A stretch of DNA of 64,000 bases, from positions 2,790,001-2,854,000 of the forward strand of contig NZ_CP095741.1 in the NCBI RefSeq assembly GCF_023078475.1, in the 5' to 3' direction. Of the stretch, positions 1 to 9,033 are shown piece after piece. Positions within the stretch are counted from its first letter, which is position 1. Every line of letters starts with the position of its first letter. Position numbers and translations under genes: made by a program. Origin of the DNA: Luteibacter aegosomaticola. GTDB taxonomy: Bacteria > Pseudomonadota > Gammaproteobacteria > Xanthomonadales > Rhodanobacteraceae. Below the pieces are notes generated by a model. It was not told the origin of the DNA. It saw only the letters and a program-made list of their open reading frames with translations, and did not search any database.

Positions 1-63
1 TCGAAAGAACGCCATCGATTGAGCAGGAAGGCCAAAGCGAGGAGCGACAGTGCAGGCTGCACA

Positions 64-1326
64 TCACCCAGGGGGAATATGGCTATGCCGGAACAACCGC
101 ATCGCCACATCGAGCCGGGCAATCCAACCCGCCTCGTCGAGCCGCGCACCAAGCATGCTTTCGACGCGATCCAGGCGGTAGTTGAGTGTATTCGGATGAA
201 TCCCCAGTGCCGCCGCCGTCAGCCGGCGGTGCTGGGCCTGGTCGAAGTAGGTGGTCAGCGTCGTGAGGAGCTCAGGCTCCAGCGAGAGACGCTCGAGCAA
301 CGCGTTGAGATAGCGCAGGACGTTCGGGGCACGAAGCACGCCATCGGTCACTGCAATCTCCGAGTAAGGATAGACGACGCCGTCGCCACCACTGCGCATG
401 CCCGCATCCAGTGCCTTGAATGCCTCGTCGGCCGAATCGGCCCAGCCCGAGGCGCCCGCATTCGACAGTCCCACGCCGACCGACGTGACCTCGGGAACCG
501 ACCTGACGATGCCTTGCGCAAGGCCAAGCAAGTGACGCTCGGTCGAAAGCACGGAGTCGCCCCGGTGCGTCGGGACCCAGACCACCAGCTTATCCCTGTG
601 CATCATGTACACGAGCTCGTCGCTGGCCATCTTCAGTTGCCGCGCGATCCCGAGGACCACCTGGCCCAGCAGGGCATCGGTCCGGGAGGGAAACACATCG
701 GGCAACCCAACGCCCATCACAAGGGCAACCCTCGGGATGGTCGGGTCGATACCGAGCGCCTCGCATACGCGCTGGAATGCAGCGGTATCACCCGGCGCGC
801 CGAGCACCAGACCCAGCAACTCACGGCGCAGGGCTTCCTGGCCCCGGGTGCGCCGGTATTGCTCGTCGAGATACGCAGAACTCATGGTTTGCGCCACGGC
901 ATCGAAGTGCTCGAGCAGGTAGGGAGAAACCGTATACAGGAGCCCATCGCGCAGGTCGGCGTCATCGGCCAGCCCCGCCAGCGTGCTACGCCAGAGCGCC
1001 TGTGACCCGACCCGCACCGCAGCGAGGACCGACGACAACGGGAGACCCTGTTGTGCGCGCTGGCGCCCGCTGGCAGCCACGGTACGTGTGTCGTCCTCAT
1101 TCGGCCCGTTACCGGTGAGCAACGTCTTGAACCAGATTGCGACCGTGCGACGGATGTTGCTGTGGACCTCGGCCGCGAGTGGTCCGGCCAAGCCCGCATA
1201 CGCGGCATTTGACGCCAGGATCGCCCGGTAGACGGCATCCGCAATGGCCCCCTGCTCCTGCGCCAGGCGCTCCGTCGCGACCCTCAACTTTGCATCCAGT
1301 AACGGGATGCACCGCACCTCATCCAC
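64..1326 (-). CDS. CdaR/PucR-type transcriptional regulator
   Basis: About 420 aa. The C-terminal 70 residues carry the PucR-type HTH (HTH_30) with the signature LGIHPNTLNYRLDRVESML; the N-terminal half is an RsbRD-like helical region containing IWFKTLL. It aligns along its whole length with the divergently transcribed neighbour at 1472, so the two are paralogues. The reading frame is open to 1566, but a start at 1482 would leave no room for the divergent promoters. A GTG at 1326 (or 1317) gives a protein the size of the paralogue and is preferred; ATG 1353 is possible. By position it is a candidate regulator of the efflux operon downstream of its paralogue. The ligand is unknown. Confidence 0.85.
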   Translation of the reverse strand: MDEVRCIPLLDAKLRVATERLAQEQGAIADAVYRAILASNAAYAGLAGPLAAEVHSNIRRTVAIWFKTLLTGNGPNEDDTRTVAASGRQRAQQGLPLSSVLAAVRVGSQALWRSTLAGLADDADLRDGLLYTVSPYLLEHFDAVAQTMSSAYLDEQYRRTRGQEALRRELLGLVLGAPGDTAAFQRVCEALGIDPTIPRVALVMGVGLPDVFPSRTDALLGQVVLGIARQLKMASDELVYMMHRDKLVVWVPTHRGDSVLSTERHLLGLAQGIVRSVPEVTSVGVGLSNAGASGWADSADEAFKALDAGMRSGGDGVVYPYSEIAVTDGVLRAPNVLRYLNALLERLSLEPELLTTLTTYFDQAQHRRLTAAALGIHPNTLNYRLDRVESMLGARLDEAGWIARLDVAMRLFRHSHIPPG

Positions 1327-1471
1327 ACGCGCCCCGCTGCACTGCCAGACCATCCACGGTTGTAACAGCGCATCGGCACAATCCCCATTGGCAAAAACGC
1401 GGTATTCATTGTGGACTTCCACCGTGCGCGGAGAGGTCGCCAGCCGCACACGCTCGCCGCAATGAGGGACA

Positions 1472-2752
1472 ATGACCTTCATGACCACTCCGCGACTGCA
1501 CGGCCACCTCGTTGCCCTGGGACAGCAGCTCGCCCGGGACCCATCGCACATCGTCGCCCGGCTCAATGAACGGCTTGAGGCGACCGAGCCGGGCTATGCT
1601 GCGCTACCCGCACACGTCAAGCAGGATGTGCGCGAATTCATGCATTTCTCGGCCCACGTCTGGTTTCGAACCGTCCTCGACGGATTGCCTCCGACCGACT
1701 CGGACTGGGCCACGGTTGACGCTTGCGCGAGGCGGCGTGTTCACCAGGGCGTGAGCCTCGGGGCGGTCCTTCATGCCTGCAGGCTCGGGTCCCGCGAGCT
1801 TTGGGTCGAATTGCTCAACACGGCCGACCAGCCGTCAGAGCGCAATGCACTGCTGGACGCCTTTTCCGTCTATCTGCTCGATTATTTCGACGACCTCGCC
1901 CAACGCATTGCATCAGCCTTTCTCGACGAGCAGTTCCAGCGTGCACGATGGCGGGACGCGTTGCGCCATCAGTTGCTCAACGTCATCCTGAGCTTTCCTG
2001 ATGATGAGTTGGCGTTCCGGCACGCAGCCACGGCCCTGGGGCTCGAGGCGGCTGCGCCCTACGCCTGTCTTGCACTCGACATGATGCTCCCCGACACCCC
2101 TCCATCGCATCTTGAAGGGGAGCTCGACAGACTCCTGCTTGCGGTGTCGCGGGCAGTGGCGCTGCCGGCCGATGCCATGGTGCGCGCCCTGTATCGGGAC
2201 CGGCTCGTGATCTGGATGCCTGCGCTGCGTGGCGATTCGGTCCTTGCCGCAGACAAGTCCATGCGCCAGCGCGCGCTCCTGCTGCAAAAAGCGCTCCCCG
2301 GCATCCGGCGTATCGGCATCGGCCTTGCAAACGCCGGTCCCCACGGGTGGGCGGAGAGCCTCGCGGAAGCATGCCGCGCACTGCAGGGTGCCGCGTCCAC
2401 TGAAGTGCCTCAGATGGTCTTTTCGTATGCAGACATCGTCCTCAACGAAAGTGTGATGCGGTCCCCGGCGGCGCTCCGGTATCTCGACGCGGTGGTCGAG
2501 CGGCTGTCGCACGACCCAGACCTTTTGCTGACCCTGTCGACGTTCCTTCACGAGGGGCAGCATCGTAAGCGAACGTCACAGCAACTGGATATCCATCCGA
2601 ACACCCTGAACTACAGGCTCGCCCGCATCGAGGAAATCCTCGGCGCGTCGCTTTCGGACGCGGCGTGGCTAGCCCGGCTGCAGGTCGCCCTTTCGCTGCG
2701 CCAGGCGAGCGATCCCACCGCGCGGTGGAACCCGGCCCCGCCGGGAGATTGA
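1472..2752 (+). CDS. CdaR/PucR-type transcriptional regulator
   Basis: A 426-aa paralogue of the divergent gene at 64-1326. The C-terminal HTH includes LDIHPNTLNYRLARIEEIL followed by ARLQVALSL; the N-terminal part has VWFRTVL in an RsbRD-like helical domain. A GAGGG lies just upstream of ATG 1472, and ATG 1481 is an alternative. The gene ends 101 bp before the DUF1656/HlyD/FUSC/TolC operon on the same strand, with a palindrome in the gap. It is therefore the most likely direct regulator of that operon. Family members often respond to small aromatic or sugar-acid ligands, but nothing here defines the inducer. Confidence 0.88.
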   Translation: MTFMTTPRLHGHLVALGQQLARDPSHIVARLNERLEATEPGYAALPAHVKQDVREFMHFSAHVWFRTVLDGLPPTDSDWATVDACARRRVHQGVSLGAVLHACRLGSRELWVELLNTADQPSERNALLDAFSVYLLDYFDDLAQRIASAFLDEQFQRARWRDALRHQLLNVILSFPDDELAFRHAATALGLEAAAPYACLALDMMLPDTPPSHLEGELDRLLLAVSRAVALPADAMVRALYRDRLVIWMPALRGDSVLAADKSMRQRALLLQKALPGIRRIGIGLANAGPHGWAESLAEACRALQGAASTEVPQMVFSYADIVLNESVMRSPAALRYLDAVVERLSHDPDLLLTLSTFLHEGQHRKRTSQQLDIHPNTLNYRLARIEEILGASLSDAAWLARLQVALSLRQASDPTARWNPAPPGD

Positions 2753-2761
2753 GCATGGGCC

Positions 2762-2796
2762 TGTGCAAACCGCCAGATGAGCTGTGGGTTTGCACA
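2762..2796. promoter_or_regulatory. Palindromic operator upstream of efflux operon
   Basis: TGTGCAAACC at 2762-2771 is repeated as its exact inverse GGTTTGCACA at 2787-2796, with a 15-base spacer. It sits between the PucR-like gene (ends 2752) and the DUF1656 start at 2854. The two 10-bp arms, centred about two helical turns apart, look like a dimer operator. The bound protein is inferred to be one of the adjacent CdaR/PucR-like regulators. The arms could instead form a hairpin in the mRNA leader, but no T-run follows. Confidence 0.6.
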
Positions 2797-2853
2797 ATGG
2801 AATTCATGCTCCCTCCGCTTTAAAACCTGCCGATACCGCACGGCAGGTCTCCC

Positions 2854-3060
2854 ATGACGTTTTCTCCCACGATTTCGGTTTTTGGCTCCTTCTTTCCCAC
2901 CTGGCTACTGCTTGTGCTTCTGGGCATCATCTTTGCCGTGGCAGTGCGTCTGGTTTGTACATTGACATCGTGGCATGAGGCCCTGCCCGTCCCCGTCCTT
3001 TTCTACGCCGCGTGTGCGGCTATTTTCGTCTTCAGCGCGTACCTCGCATGCCTCGCATGA
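2854..3060 (+). CDS. DUF1656 small inner-membrane protein (AaeX-like)
   Basis: A 68-aa protein with two hydrophobic segments (about 15-33 and 46-66) and the family-typical N-terminus with a Phe-Phe-Pro-Thr turn before helix 1. DUF1656 proteins are AaeX-like partners encoded first in AaeXAB-type efflux operons. The stop overlaps the HlyD start at 3057 (ATGA), implying translational coupling. Its biochemical role is not established in the family; it is presumed to assist assembly of the inner-membrane pump. Confidence 0.88.
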   Translation: MTFSPTISVFGSFFPTWLLLVLLGIIFAVAVRLVCTLTSWHEALPVPVLFYAACAAIFVFSAYLACLA

Positions 3061-4082
3061 AGGCAGGACACGGCGCCGGTTGGGTCGCTACACTCATCGC
3101 CGTCGTTCTGGCGGTAGCGCTCTTTGGCCTCGTTGTCGGCCGGCTCGCGGCGCGGCCACGCACGCACGTCGCCTCGCTCTATGCCGAGAGCACCGCGGTC
3201 GCCCCAGAGGTCACGGGGCGGCTGTCTACGCTCTTTGTCCGCGAAAACCAACGCGTCCATGCGGGGGAGCCCCTTGCGCAGATCGACCCTGAACCCTTCG
3301 ATCTCCGCGTGCGCCAGGCGCGCGCGCAGGTTGCTGCGCTCGAGGCGCAACTGGGCGTCGGCACCCGCGAGGTCAGGGCCCAAGGGTCGGGGGCGGATGC
3401 GGCAGCCACGAACATCACGCGCGCGCGCACCCAACTCCAGCTCGCCGACGAGACGGTCCGACGCCTGGCACCGCTGGTGGGTCCAGGCTTTGTCACCCGC
3501 CAGAAGTTGGATGAAGCGGAGGCCAACCGGCGCTCCGCCGCGGCCGCGCTCGACGCAGCCATCAAACAATCCGACCAGGCGCGCACGGGCATTGGCGACA
3601 CGCTAAGCCTGGAGGCCCAGCTCGATGGTGCACGTTCCTCCCTGCAGCTGGCCGAACGCGACCTACGGCTGACCACCCTCCGCGCGCCGTTCGACGGCAT
3701 CGTCACCGGCCTGGCCCTCGCCGAGGGTACGTTCGCCTCCGCCGGCCACCCACTCTTCACGCTGATCGATTCGCGCCATTGGTACGCGATCGCCGACTTC
3801 CGCGAAACCGACCTGCCCCGCATCGCACCCGGCGACGAGGCTTCGGTGTGGGTCATCGGCGATACGACCCACGCGCTGCCGGGTCATGTCATCAGCCTGG
3901 GCCATGGCGTGCACGGGGAAGCCAACGATGGTCCGGGGCTGCCCTCGGTCGAGCGCTCCCTGAAATGGGTGGTCATCGCCCAGCGCTATCCGGTCCGAAT
4001 CGAACTGGACCACCCACCCGCCGAGCTCATGCGCGTGGGGGCCACGGTCACCGTTGTCGTTCGGAGGCAAGGTGGCCACTGA
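3057..4082 (+). CDS. HlyD/AaeA-type periplasmic adaptor (membrane fusion protein)
   Basis: A 341-aa membrane fusion protein. An N-terminal TM anchor (about 7-28) is followed by a biotinyl-lipoyl half with VTGRLSTLFVRENQRVHAG, an alpha-helical hairpin (about 90-185) and a second lipoyl/beta-barrel part with LRAPFDGIVTGL. The start is taken at 3057, where ATGA overlaps the DUF1656 stop; ATG 3048 is an alternative. It bridges the FUSC pump encoded next and the TolC-like channel two genes on. Substrates in AaeAB-like systems are aromatic carboxylic acids; that specificity is not proven here. Confidence 0.92.
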   Translation: MKAGHGAGWVATLIAVVLAVALFGLVVGRLAARPRTHVASLYAESTAVAPEVTGRLSTLFVRENQRVHAGEPLAQIDPEPFDLRVRQARAQVAALEAQLGVGTREVRAQGSGADAAATNITRARTQLQLADETVRRLAPLVGPGFVTRQKLDEAEANRRSAAAALDAAIKQSDQARTGIGDTLSLEAQLDGARSSLQLAERDLRLTTLRAPFDGIVTGLALAEGTFASAGHPLFTLIDSRHWYAIADFRETDLPRIAPGDEASVWVIGDTTHALPGHVISLGHGVHGEANDGPGLPSVERSLKWVVIAQRYPVRIELDHPPAELMRVGATVTVVVRRQGGH

Positions 4083-5781
4083 CACACGAACGCCGTGGTT
4101 GGCGATGGCCCGTGCAGACCTCCGCATTGATGGCCACCGATGGGGCCGCATGGTACGAATGACCGCCTGCGCAACCGTGGTCGCGACGGCCTTCCTCGTC
4201 TTTCGCGTCCCGCTTCCCGCTTATGGCGCGTACGTCGTGCTCATGGCGTCCCAGCGTGACATGTCGACGTCAGCGACCCAGTCGGCCGGGGCCTTCGTGG
4301 CCGGTCTGGTATCGATAGCGGCCAGCCTCCTGCTCTACATGCTGGATATCGGTGAGCCGGCGCTGCGCATTCCGCTCATGGCACTGGTGATGTTCCTGGC
4401 CATGTTCGCCTCGCGAACGGAGCGTATCGGACCGGTGGTCTTCCTCGCCGGGTTTCTTCTCGTCGTCACGCAGACACTGGTCGACCAGATACCGGATGCC
4501 GAAGCGCTGACGCATCTCCTGCTGTGGCTGCTGCTCATCCTGGGCGTGGCATGTGCGCTGGTCCCTCTCGTCGAATATGTATTCGGCCGGTCCGCGAGCG
4601 CGGTTTTCGAGGAAGGCCTGGATGCAGCACTTCGATCACCGCCCATCGAGCCTGCGCGCGCGGACATCTCCGTGCGAGAGCTCGCCGCCCTGGCGTCCCG
4701 GCTCGGTGAAGACGCCGGGACGCGACTGAGCACGACGTGGAACATTGCCACGTGCACCACGGTGGCGCGGCGGATGCCAGACTCCACAGGCGCTCACCTT
4801 CTTGCCCGCGCCGAGGCCCTCCGCTCATCGCTACGCCACCCCGCGCCCGTTACCACGTCGGTCGCTGCGAACGAAGGCACGTCGTTCGACCACGTGGGAG
4901 GCATCCGTTTTGCACTCAAGGCGACCCTCGCGGCCATGACGTGCTACGTGCTTTATTCCGCGCTCGACTGGTCGGGTCTGCGCACGTCTATTATTACGTG
5001 CTTTTTCGTCGCGCTCGCGAGTACCGGGGAAACCGTCCACAAGCTTGGGCTACGCCTCTCTGGCGCAGCAGTCGGAGGTTTCATCGCTGGCGTGACCATC
5101 GTCTTCCTGTTCCCCGTAATGGACGACATAGGCAGCTTCATCGTCCTTTTCTTCCTCGTGACGCTGGGTTGTACCTGGATAGCCACGGCGGGCCCATTGG
5201 TAGCCTATGCCGGGCTCCAGACGGCATTCGCCTTCTTCCTTGGGGTGCTTCAAGACACGGGCCCGACGGATGACCTGACGGTCCTGCGCGATCGTCTGGT
5301 GGGCATCCTGCTCGGGAACATCTCCATGAGTGTCGTGTTTGCAACACTCTGGCCAGTCAGCACGCAAGGTAACCTTGAGCGCATTGCATCCCGCCTGCTT
5401 CGTCGACTTCGCCATGTCGTCGCCAGCGCCATGCCAGCGCATCCGGCAGATGTCATCAGGACAGGCGTAGACCTGGAAGACATGGGACGCCTGGCCGTCA
5501 TTGCATCGTTTGAGCCAGCTCGCGACACGATTGCGCCAACACAACAACAAGACCGCCTGCACGCGCTCACCCGGGTCGCGGCGTGGACACTGGCGGTGCC
5601 GGACCTGGCCGTGAGACGCGATGATCGCGAGTGGCTTTGTTCAGCACTCGGGTGGCTTGAGGGTGACGCAGATGATCGCATGGGTACCTATGTGTTCCCG
5701 GCGCCGCGCCCGGGTGCGTTCCCCGCCGACCTTGTGGCGGCTATTGCCACGCTCGATGCGAGGCCAGTCCGTGTCTCGTAG
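4072..5781 (+). CDS. FUSC family efflux transporter (AaeB-like)
   Basis: About 569 aa with two blocks of membrane helices (about 25-165 and 285-425) flanking soluble segments, the FUSC/AaeB layout. The start is a GTG at 4072 preceded by GGAGG at 4062 and overlapping the end of the HlyD gene; an ATG at 4054 in the same frame has no comparable Shine-Dalgarno. It is the inner-membrane pump of the tripartite system. Its length is somewhat below E. coli AaeB (about 655 aa) but typical of FUSC proteins. Confidence 0.9.
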   Translation: MATDTRTPWLAMARADLRIDGHRWGRMVRMTACATVVATAFLVFRVPLPAYGAYVVLMASQRDMSTSATQSAGAFVAGLVSIAASLLLYMLDIGEPALRIPLMALVMFLAMFASRTERIGPVVFLAGFLLVVTQTLVDQIPDAEALTHLLLWLLLILGVACALVPLVEYVFGRSASAVFEEGLDAALRSPPIEPARADISVRELAALASRLGEDAGTRLSTTWNIATCTTVARRMPDSTGAHLLARAEALRSSLRHPAPVTTSVAANEGTSFDHVGGIRFALKATLAAMTCYVLYSALDWSGLRTSIITCFFVALASTGETVHKLGLRLSGAAVGGFIAGVTIVFLFPVMDDIGSFIVLFFLVTLGCTWIATAGPLVAYAGLQTAFAFFLGVLQDTGPTDDLTVLRDRLVGILLGNISMSVVFATLWPVSTQGNLERIASRLLRRLRHVVASAMPAHPADVIRTGVDLEDMGRLAVIASFEPARDTIAPTQQQDRLHALTRVAAWTLAVPDLAVRRDDREWLCSALGWLEGDADDRMGTYVFPAPRPGAFPADLVAAIATLDARPVRVS

Positions 5782-7195
5782 CCTGATGTGCTCGCTGCTC
5801 GTGCTTATCCCAGCCACTGCGCTGTGCGCGCCACCGCCGATGGCGCCACCGTCGCCCACCCGGCCCTGGCCGCTGCCAGAGGCGGCGCCAATCGCCCACG
5901 GCCCAGCGATCGACGTGTCACGCGCGCCATATGATCTCGCCGGATTGATCGACCTGGCCCAGCGCATCAACCCGGAGACACGCCAGGCGTGGGACGAGGC
6001 AAGGGCTGCTGCCGCTGGCGCCGGCCTTGCTCGCAGCGCCTACCTTCCGCAGCTTGCCGTCGAGGCGCTAGCAGGCGCGCAGCGTACCCCGCTGCCGGCC
6101 CCTGCCACCGTCGTTCCCAAGGGCTATTTCGTATCCGACACGCGGGAATTCATCCCTTCGCTGACAGTCAAGTGGCTGCTGTTCGATTTCGGGCGCCGCG
6201 ATGCGGCCCGCGACCGCGCGGATGCAACCCTCTTCGTCGCCAATGCAGCTTTCACCGGCGCGCACCAGACACTCGTGTTCACCATCACCCGCGACTACTA
6301 CGCGGTGCGCGCAGCGCAGGGCAAGGAACGGGCAGCGCAAAAGGGGCTGGAAACGGCAACCGTCGAACAGAAGGCGGTCGCGGCACGGCGAACGCACGAG
6401 CTGGCCACCGTGGTAGAGGTGGCCCGAGCTGAGCGGCAGGTGGCACAAGCCCGCCTCGCGTTGGTCAGGACAGGCGCGGCCAGAACGGTCGCGCTATCCG
6501 CGCTCCTCGCCGACATCGGCTTGCCGTCGGACACGGCGCTTACCCTGGCGCCGGACGACATGGCGACCCTTCCGCTGCCGCCCGCCTCGGACGTGGCCCG
6601 GTACGTCGATGCGGCCCTCGCGCGGCGGCCCGATCTGCTGGCAGCCCAGGGGAAGCTGGCGGCCGCCGAAGCGGGCGTGCGCGCTGCCAAAGCCGACGAC
6701 CGTCCGACCGTCTCGTTGCTTGGCCAGGCCTTCCTCAACGATGGGCGGTTGCGCTCGGATGGTGGCCCCTGGTCGTCCGTACATCGCCCCGGCGGCGCGC
6801 TCATCGTCCAGTTCAGCTGGCCGCTTTACGACGGTGGGCTGCGCCGTTCGTCACGTCTTGCCGCTGAGGCGGTCCGGGATGCCGCACAGGACAGCCTGAA
6901 GGCCATCAGGCGGAAGGCCGAGAAGCAGGTCACAACCGCCTTCCATACGCTGGAGACAGCGCTTGCCGAAGTCGAAGCGGCGCACGCGGTGAGCCTGGCG
7001 GCGACGGTGTCGCACGACGCGGCGCTCAGCGCGTACCGCCATGGACTTGCCACCTTCGACGAGCTTTCGGCAGAAGGGAACGCGCTGGCCGCGGCAGAGG
7101 CGGACGAGGAAGACGCGCGCGCCGACGCATTCGCTTCAGCGGCCGGACTGGCCCTCGCTACCGGGGAAGCGGGTCCTGGTCCGGGTGCCCCGTGA
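5771..7195 (+). CDS. TolC-family outer-membrane efflux protein
   Basis: About 474 aa with a Sec signal peptide ending in TALCA and two repeated outer-membrane efflux halves rich in long Ala/Glu helices (for example QGKERAAQKGLETATVEQ). The start is chosen at GTG 5771 because GAGG lies 7 bases upstream and the signal peptide then begins correctly; ATG 5756 is possible. It overlaps the FUSC stop by 11 bp, so pump, adaptor and channel are one transcription unit. It forms the outer-membrane and periplasmic channel. Confidence 0.92.
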   Translation: MSRSLMCSLLVLIPATALCAPPPMAPPSPTRPWPLPEAAPIAHGPAIDVSRAPYDLAGLIDLAQRINPETRQAWDEARAAAAGAGLARSAYLPQLAVEALAGAQRTPLPAPATVVPKGYFVSDTREFIPSLTVKWLLFDFGRRDAARDRADATLFVANAAFTGAHQTLVFTITRDYYAVRAAQGKERAAQKGLETATVEQKAVAARRTHELATVVEVARAERQVAQARLALVRTGAARTVALSALLADIGLPSDTALTLAPDDMATLPLPPASDVARYVDAALARRPDLLAAQGKLAAAEAGVRAAKADDRPTVSLLGQAFLNDGRLRSDGGPWSSVHRPGGALIVQFSWPLYDGGLRRSSRLAAEAVRDAAQDSLKAIRRKAEKQVTTAFHTLETALAEVEAAHAVSLAATVSHDAALSAYRHGLATFDELSAEGNALAAAEADEEDARADAFASAAGLALATGEAGPGPGAP

Positions 7196-7386
7196 GTGGG
7201 CCGCCGCCGCAGCCGGCCCGGGAACACGGTACCAAACGGCGATACCCCACCCACGTGAAGACCGAAGCCGTCCGGCGGGTACGCGAGGCCCGCGAAACGG
7301 TCGCCGCCGTTGCACGGGATCTGTCTGTCAAGGCCGGCAGCCTTTACATCTGGTTGCGCAAAGCCGACATTCTGGACCAGCCATAA
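7192..7386 (+). CDS. Orphan IS3-OrfA-like (Transposase_8) HTH protein
   Basis: 64 aa starting at a GTG that overlaps the TolC stop (GTGA). The middle, KRRYPTHVKTEAVRRVREAR followed by AAVARDLSV and LYIWLRK, matches the HTH of IS3 OrfA transposase subunits. No OrfB, DDE domain or terminal inverted repeats are present, so it is not an active insertion sequence. Translational coupling to an efflux operon suggests a domesticated HTH acting as regulator, or a relic that happens to be in frame. Function unknown. Confidence 0.6.
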   Translation: MSGPPPQPAREHGTKRRYPTHVKTEAVRRVREARETVAAVARDLSVKAGSLYIWLRKADILDQP

Positions 7387-7395
7387 GTGATGACG

Positions 7396-7809
7396 TTATC
7401 GCGCGGACGCGAGGACCGGTCGCGTGCCATCTCGCTCGCAACGCCAACGCTTTGGCGGTCGCCCAACCACCCTCTTGAACACGTTGGAAAAATGCGACTG
7501 GTCCGACATTCCGCATGCCAGCGCCACGTCGGCAAGCGGCATGTCCGTGGTGACCATCAGGTATTGCGCGTAGGCCATGCGCCGGCGCGTGATGTATTGC
7601 CCCGGCCGTTCGCCGAACGTTGCCTTGAAGCTGCGGTAGAAATGCCCGACCGAAATGTTCAGCAGGCCAGCCACGGCGGCCATGTCAACGCGTTCGCCCA
7701 GGTGCTGCTCGATGTAATCAATCACCACCTTCCCGTGTATGCCCGACAGGCGGGACGACGATTTTGGCCGCACATCCATCAACGACTGCTGCATTGCGCC
7801 ATCAACCAT
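7396..7809 (-). CDS. AraC-family regulator (HTH only)
   Basis: About 137 aa, essentially only the two-HTH AraC domain: VIDYIEQHLGERVDMAAVAG, then HFYRSFKATFGERPGQYI, then DVALACGMSDQSHFSNVFKR. The sensor domain usual in this family is missing. The frame begins with a TTG at 7836; ATG 7809 (or 7794) is a better start and leaves the inverted repeat at 7829-7895 in the divergent promoter. It is transcribed away from the larger AraC gene at 8001, so one may control the other. Confidence 0.82.
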   Translation of the reverse strand: MVDGAMQQSLMDVRPKSSSRLSGIHGKVVIDYIEQHLGERVDMAAVAGLLNISVGHFYRSFKATFGERPGQYITRRRMAYAQYLMVTTDMPLADVALACGMSDQSHFSNVFKRVVGRPPKRWRCERDGTRPVLASAR

Positions 7810-7828
7810 CCGGTTAAAAGAACAATTT

Positions 7829-7895
7829 GGCGGCAAGACACGGCCAATGGCATTGGGGATTTGAACAATGGATATTGGGTAAATCTCTTGCCGCC
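7829..7895. promoter_or_regulatory. Inverted repeat between divergent AraC genes
   Basis: GGCGGCAAGA at 7829-7838 recurs inverted as TCTTGCCGCC at 7886-7895 in the 190-bp gap between the two AraC regulators. The spacing (47 bases) suits looping or two separate half-sites rather than a short hairpin. Likely regulatory; the bound protein is inferred only from position. Confidence 0.4.
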
Positions 7896-8000
7896 CTCCG
7901 CGCCCGCGAGAAGCAAGGCGCGCCTATTTGCGGCAATACCGCGCAAGAACGTATCCCTGTCGTCGCGGGCACAATCACGCCATCTACCGGACACAGCACG

Positions 8001-8945
8001 ATGTCCCAGCTGACCCCGAATCCGCCAAAGGCCCGGACCGCGCTTTCCATTGACGCGATCCTGCATGCCCGGCCTCAACTCCCCGTCGCCACGAGCAGGG
8101 GCCGGGGCTGGGCTGGCGTAACCCTGGACGTCCACCGCAGCTATTCGAATGTGGCCGAGTCTTACGCCCCGCTTGATCACCACATGGTGCATCTCTGCAC
8201 GTCGGGTGCGTCACGCCTTACCCAGATCCGGGGCGGCCTGGTCGACACACGCACCATTCGCGCCGGCCACACACTCATCATGCCGGCGGGTTACTCGTCA
8301 TCCTGGGAGGGGGACGCTGCCCCTTCGGCGCGACTGCGCATCCCGACGTCCCTGATTGCCGAAGCGGCCGAACAGCTCGGTGAAGCGGCACCCGTGCGGG
8401 TGGAGGTGGTCAATGTGTTTGACACATTCGACCCGACCGTCGGCCGCCTGGCCCAGGCTTTTGTCGCAGAACTCGATCTCGCGCCCCACCCCTGCCAGCG
8501 TCTCATCGTCGATGCCCTCTCGAGTGCCCTGGCGGCGCACCTCCTGCGACGGTACAACGTCTTCCGGCCAGTCGAACGACAACGCACCCGGGGACTCGGC
8601 CGTGCCGAGGTGGCCCGGCTCACCGACTACATCGAGGACAACCTGCACCGTCCCATCGGGCTCGCCGAATTGGCCGCGATCGTCGGCGTAAGCCGCTTTC
8701 ATTTTTGCCGCGTCTTCAAGCAGACGATGGGCATCACGGCGTTTGCGTTCCTTGAGGCGTGCCGCATCCGCCGCGCCCGTCAGTTGATGGTCGAGACAGC
8801 GCTGTCGCTGGCTGATATTGCGCTCCTCGCCGGGTTTGCTGACCAGAGCCATTTTACGCGGCGGTTTGCCTTCCATGCAGGGATCACGCCTGGTGCCTTT
8901 GCGCGAGAATACGGACCGCCCCGCTCACGCGTGCGCTCATCCTGA
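8001..8945 (+). CDS. AraC-family transcriptional regulator
   Basis: 314 aa. The N-terminal 170 residues form a cupin-like sensor region; the C-terminal AraC domain has LTDYIEDNLHRPIGLAELAA, VSRFHFCRVFKQTMGITAFA and ADIALLAGFADQSHFTRRF. ATG 8001 is the first Met compatible with the domain; the frame is open upstream to 7827 but that part is the intergenic operator region. No target operon is adjacent apart from the divergent AraC gene and the downstream OrfA-like/SRPBCC pair. Confidence 0.88.
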   Translation: MSQLTPNPPKARTALSIDAILHARPQLPVATSRGRGWAGVTLDVHRSYSNVAESYAPLDHHMVHLCTSGASRLTQIRGGLVDTRTIRAGHTLIMPAGYSSSWEGDAAPSARLRIPTSLIAEAAEQLGEAAPVRVEVVNVFDTFDPTVGRLAQAFVAELDLAPHPCQRLIVDALSSALAAHLLRRYNVFRPVERQRTRGLGRAEVARLTDYIEDNLHRPIGLAELAAIVGVSRFHFCRVFKQTMGITAFAFLEACRIRRARQLMVETALSLADIALLAGFADQSHFTRRFAFHAGITPGAFAREYGPPRSRVRSS

Positions 8946-9033
8946 GCGCAACCGACGCCCAGACTACGCAACACCAGACCAGCGCACGGAAGTAGCGTGG
9001 GCGTAGCATTGGGTGTCGAATGGAGGGAAGCGC

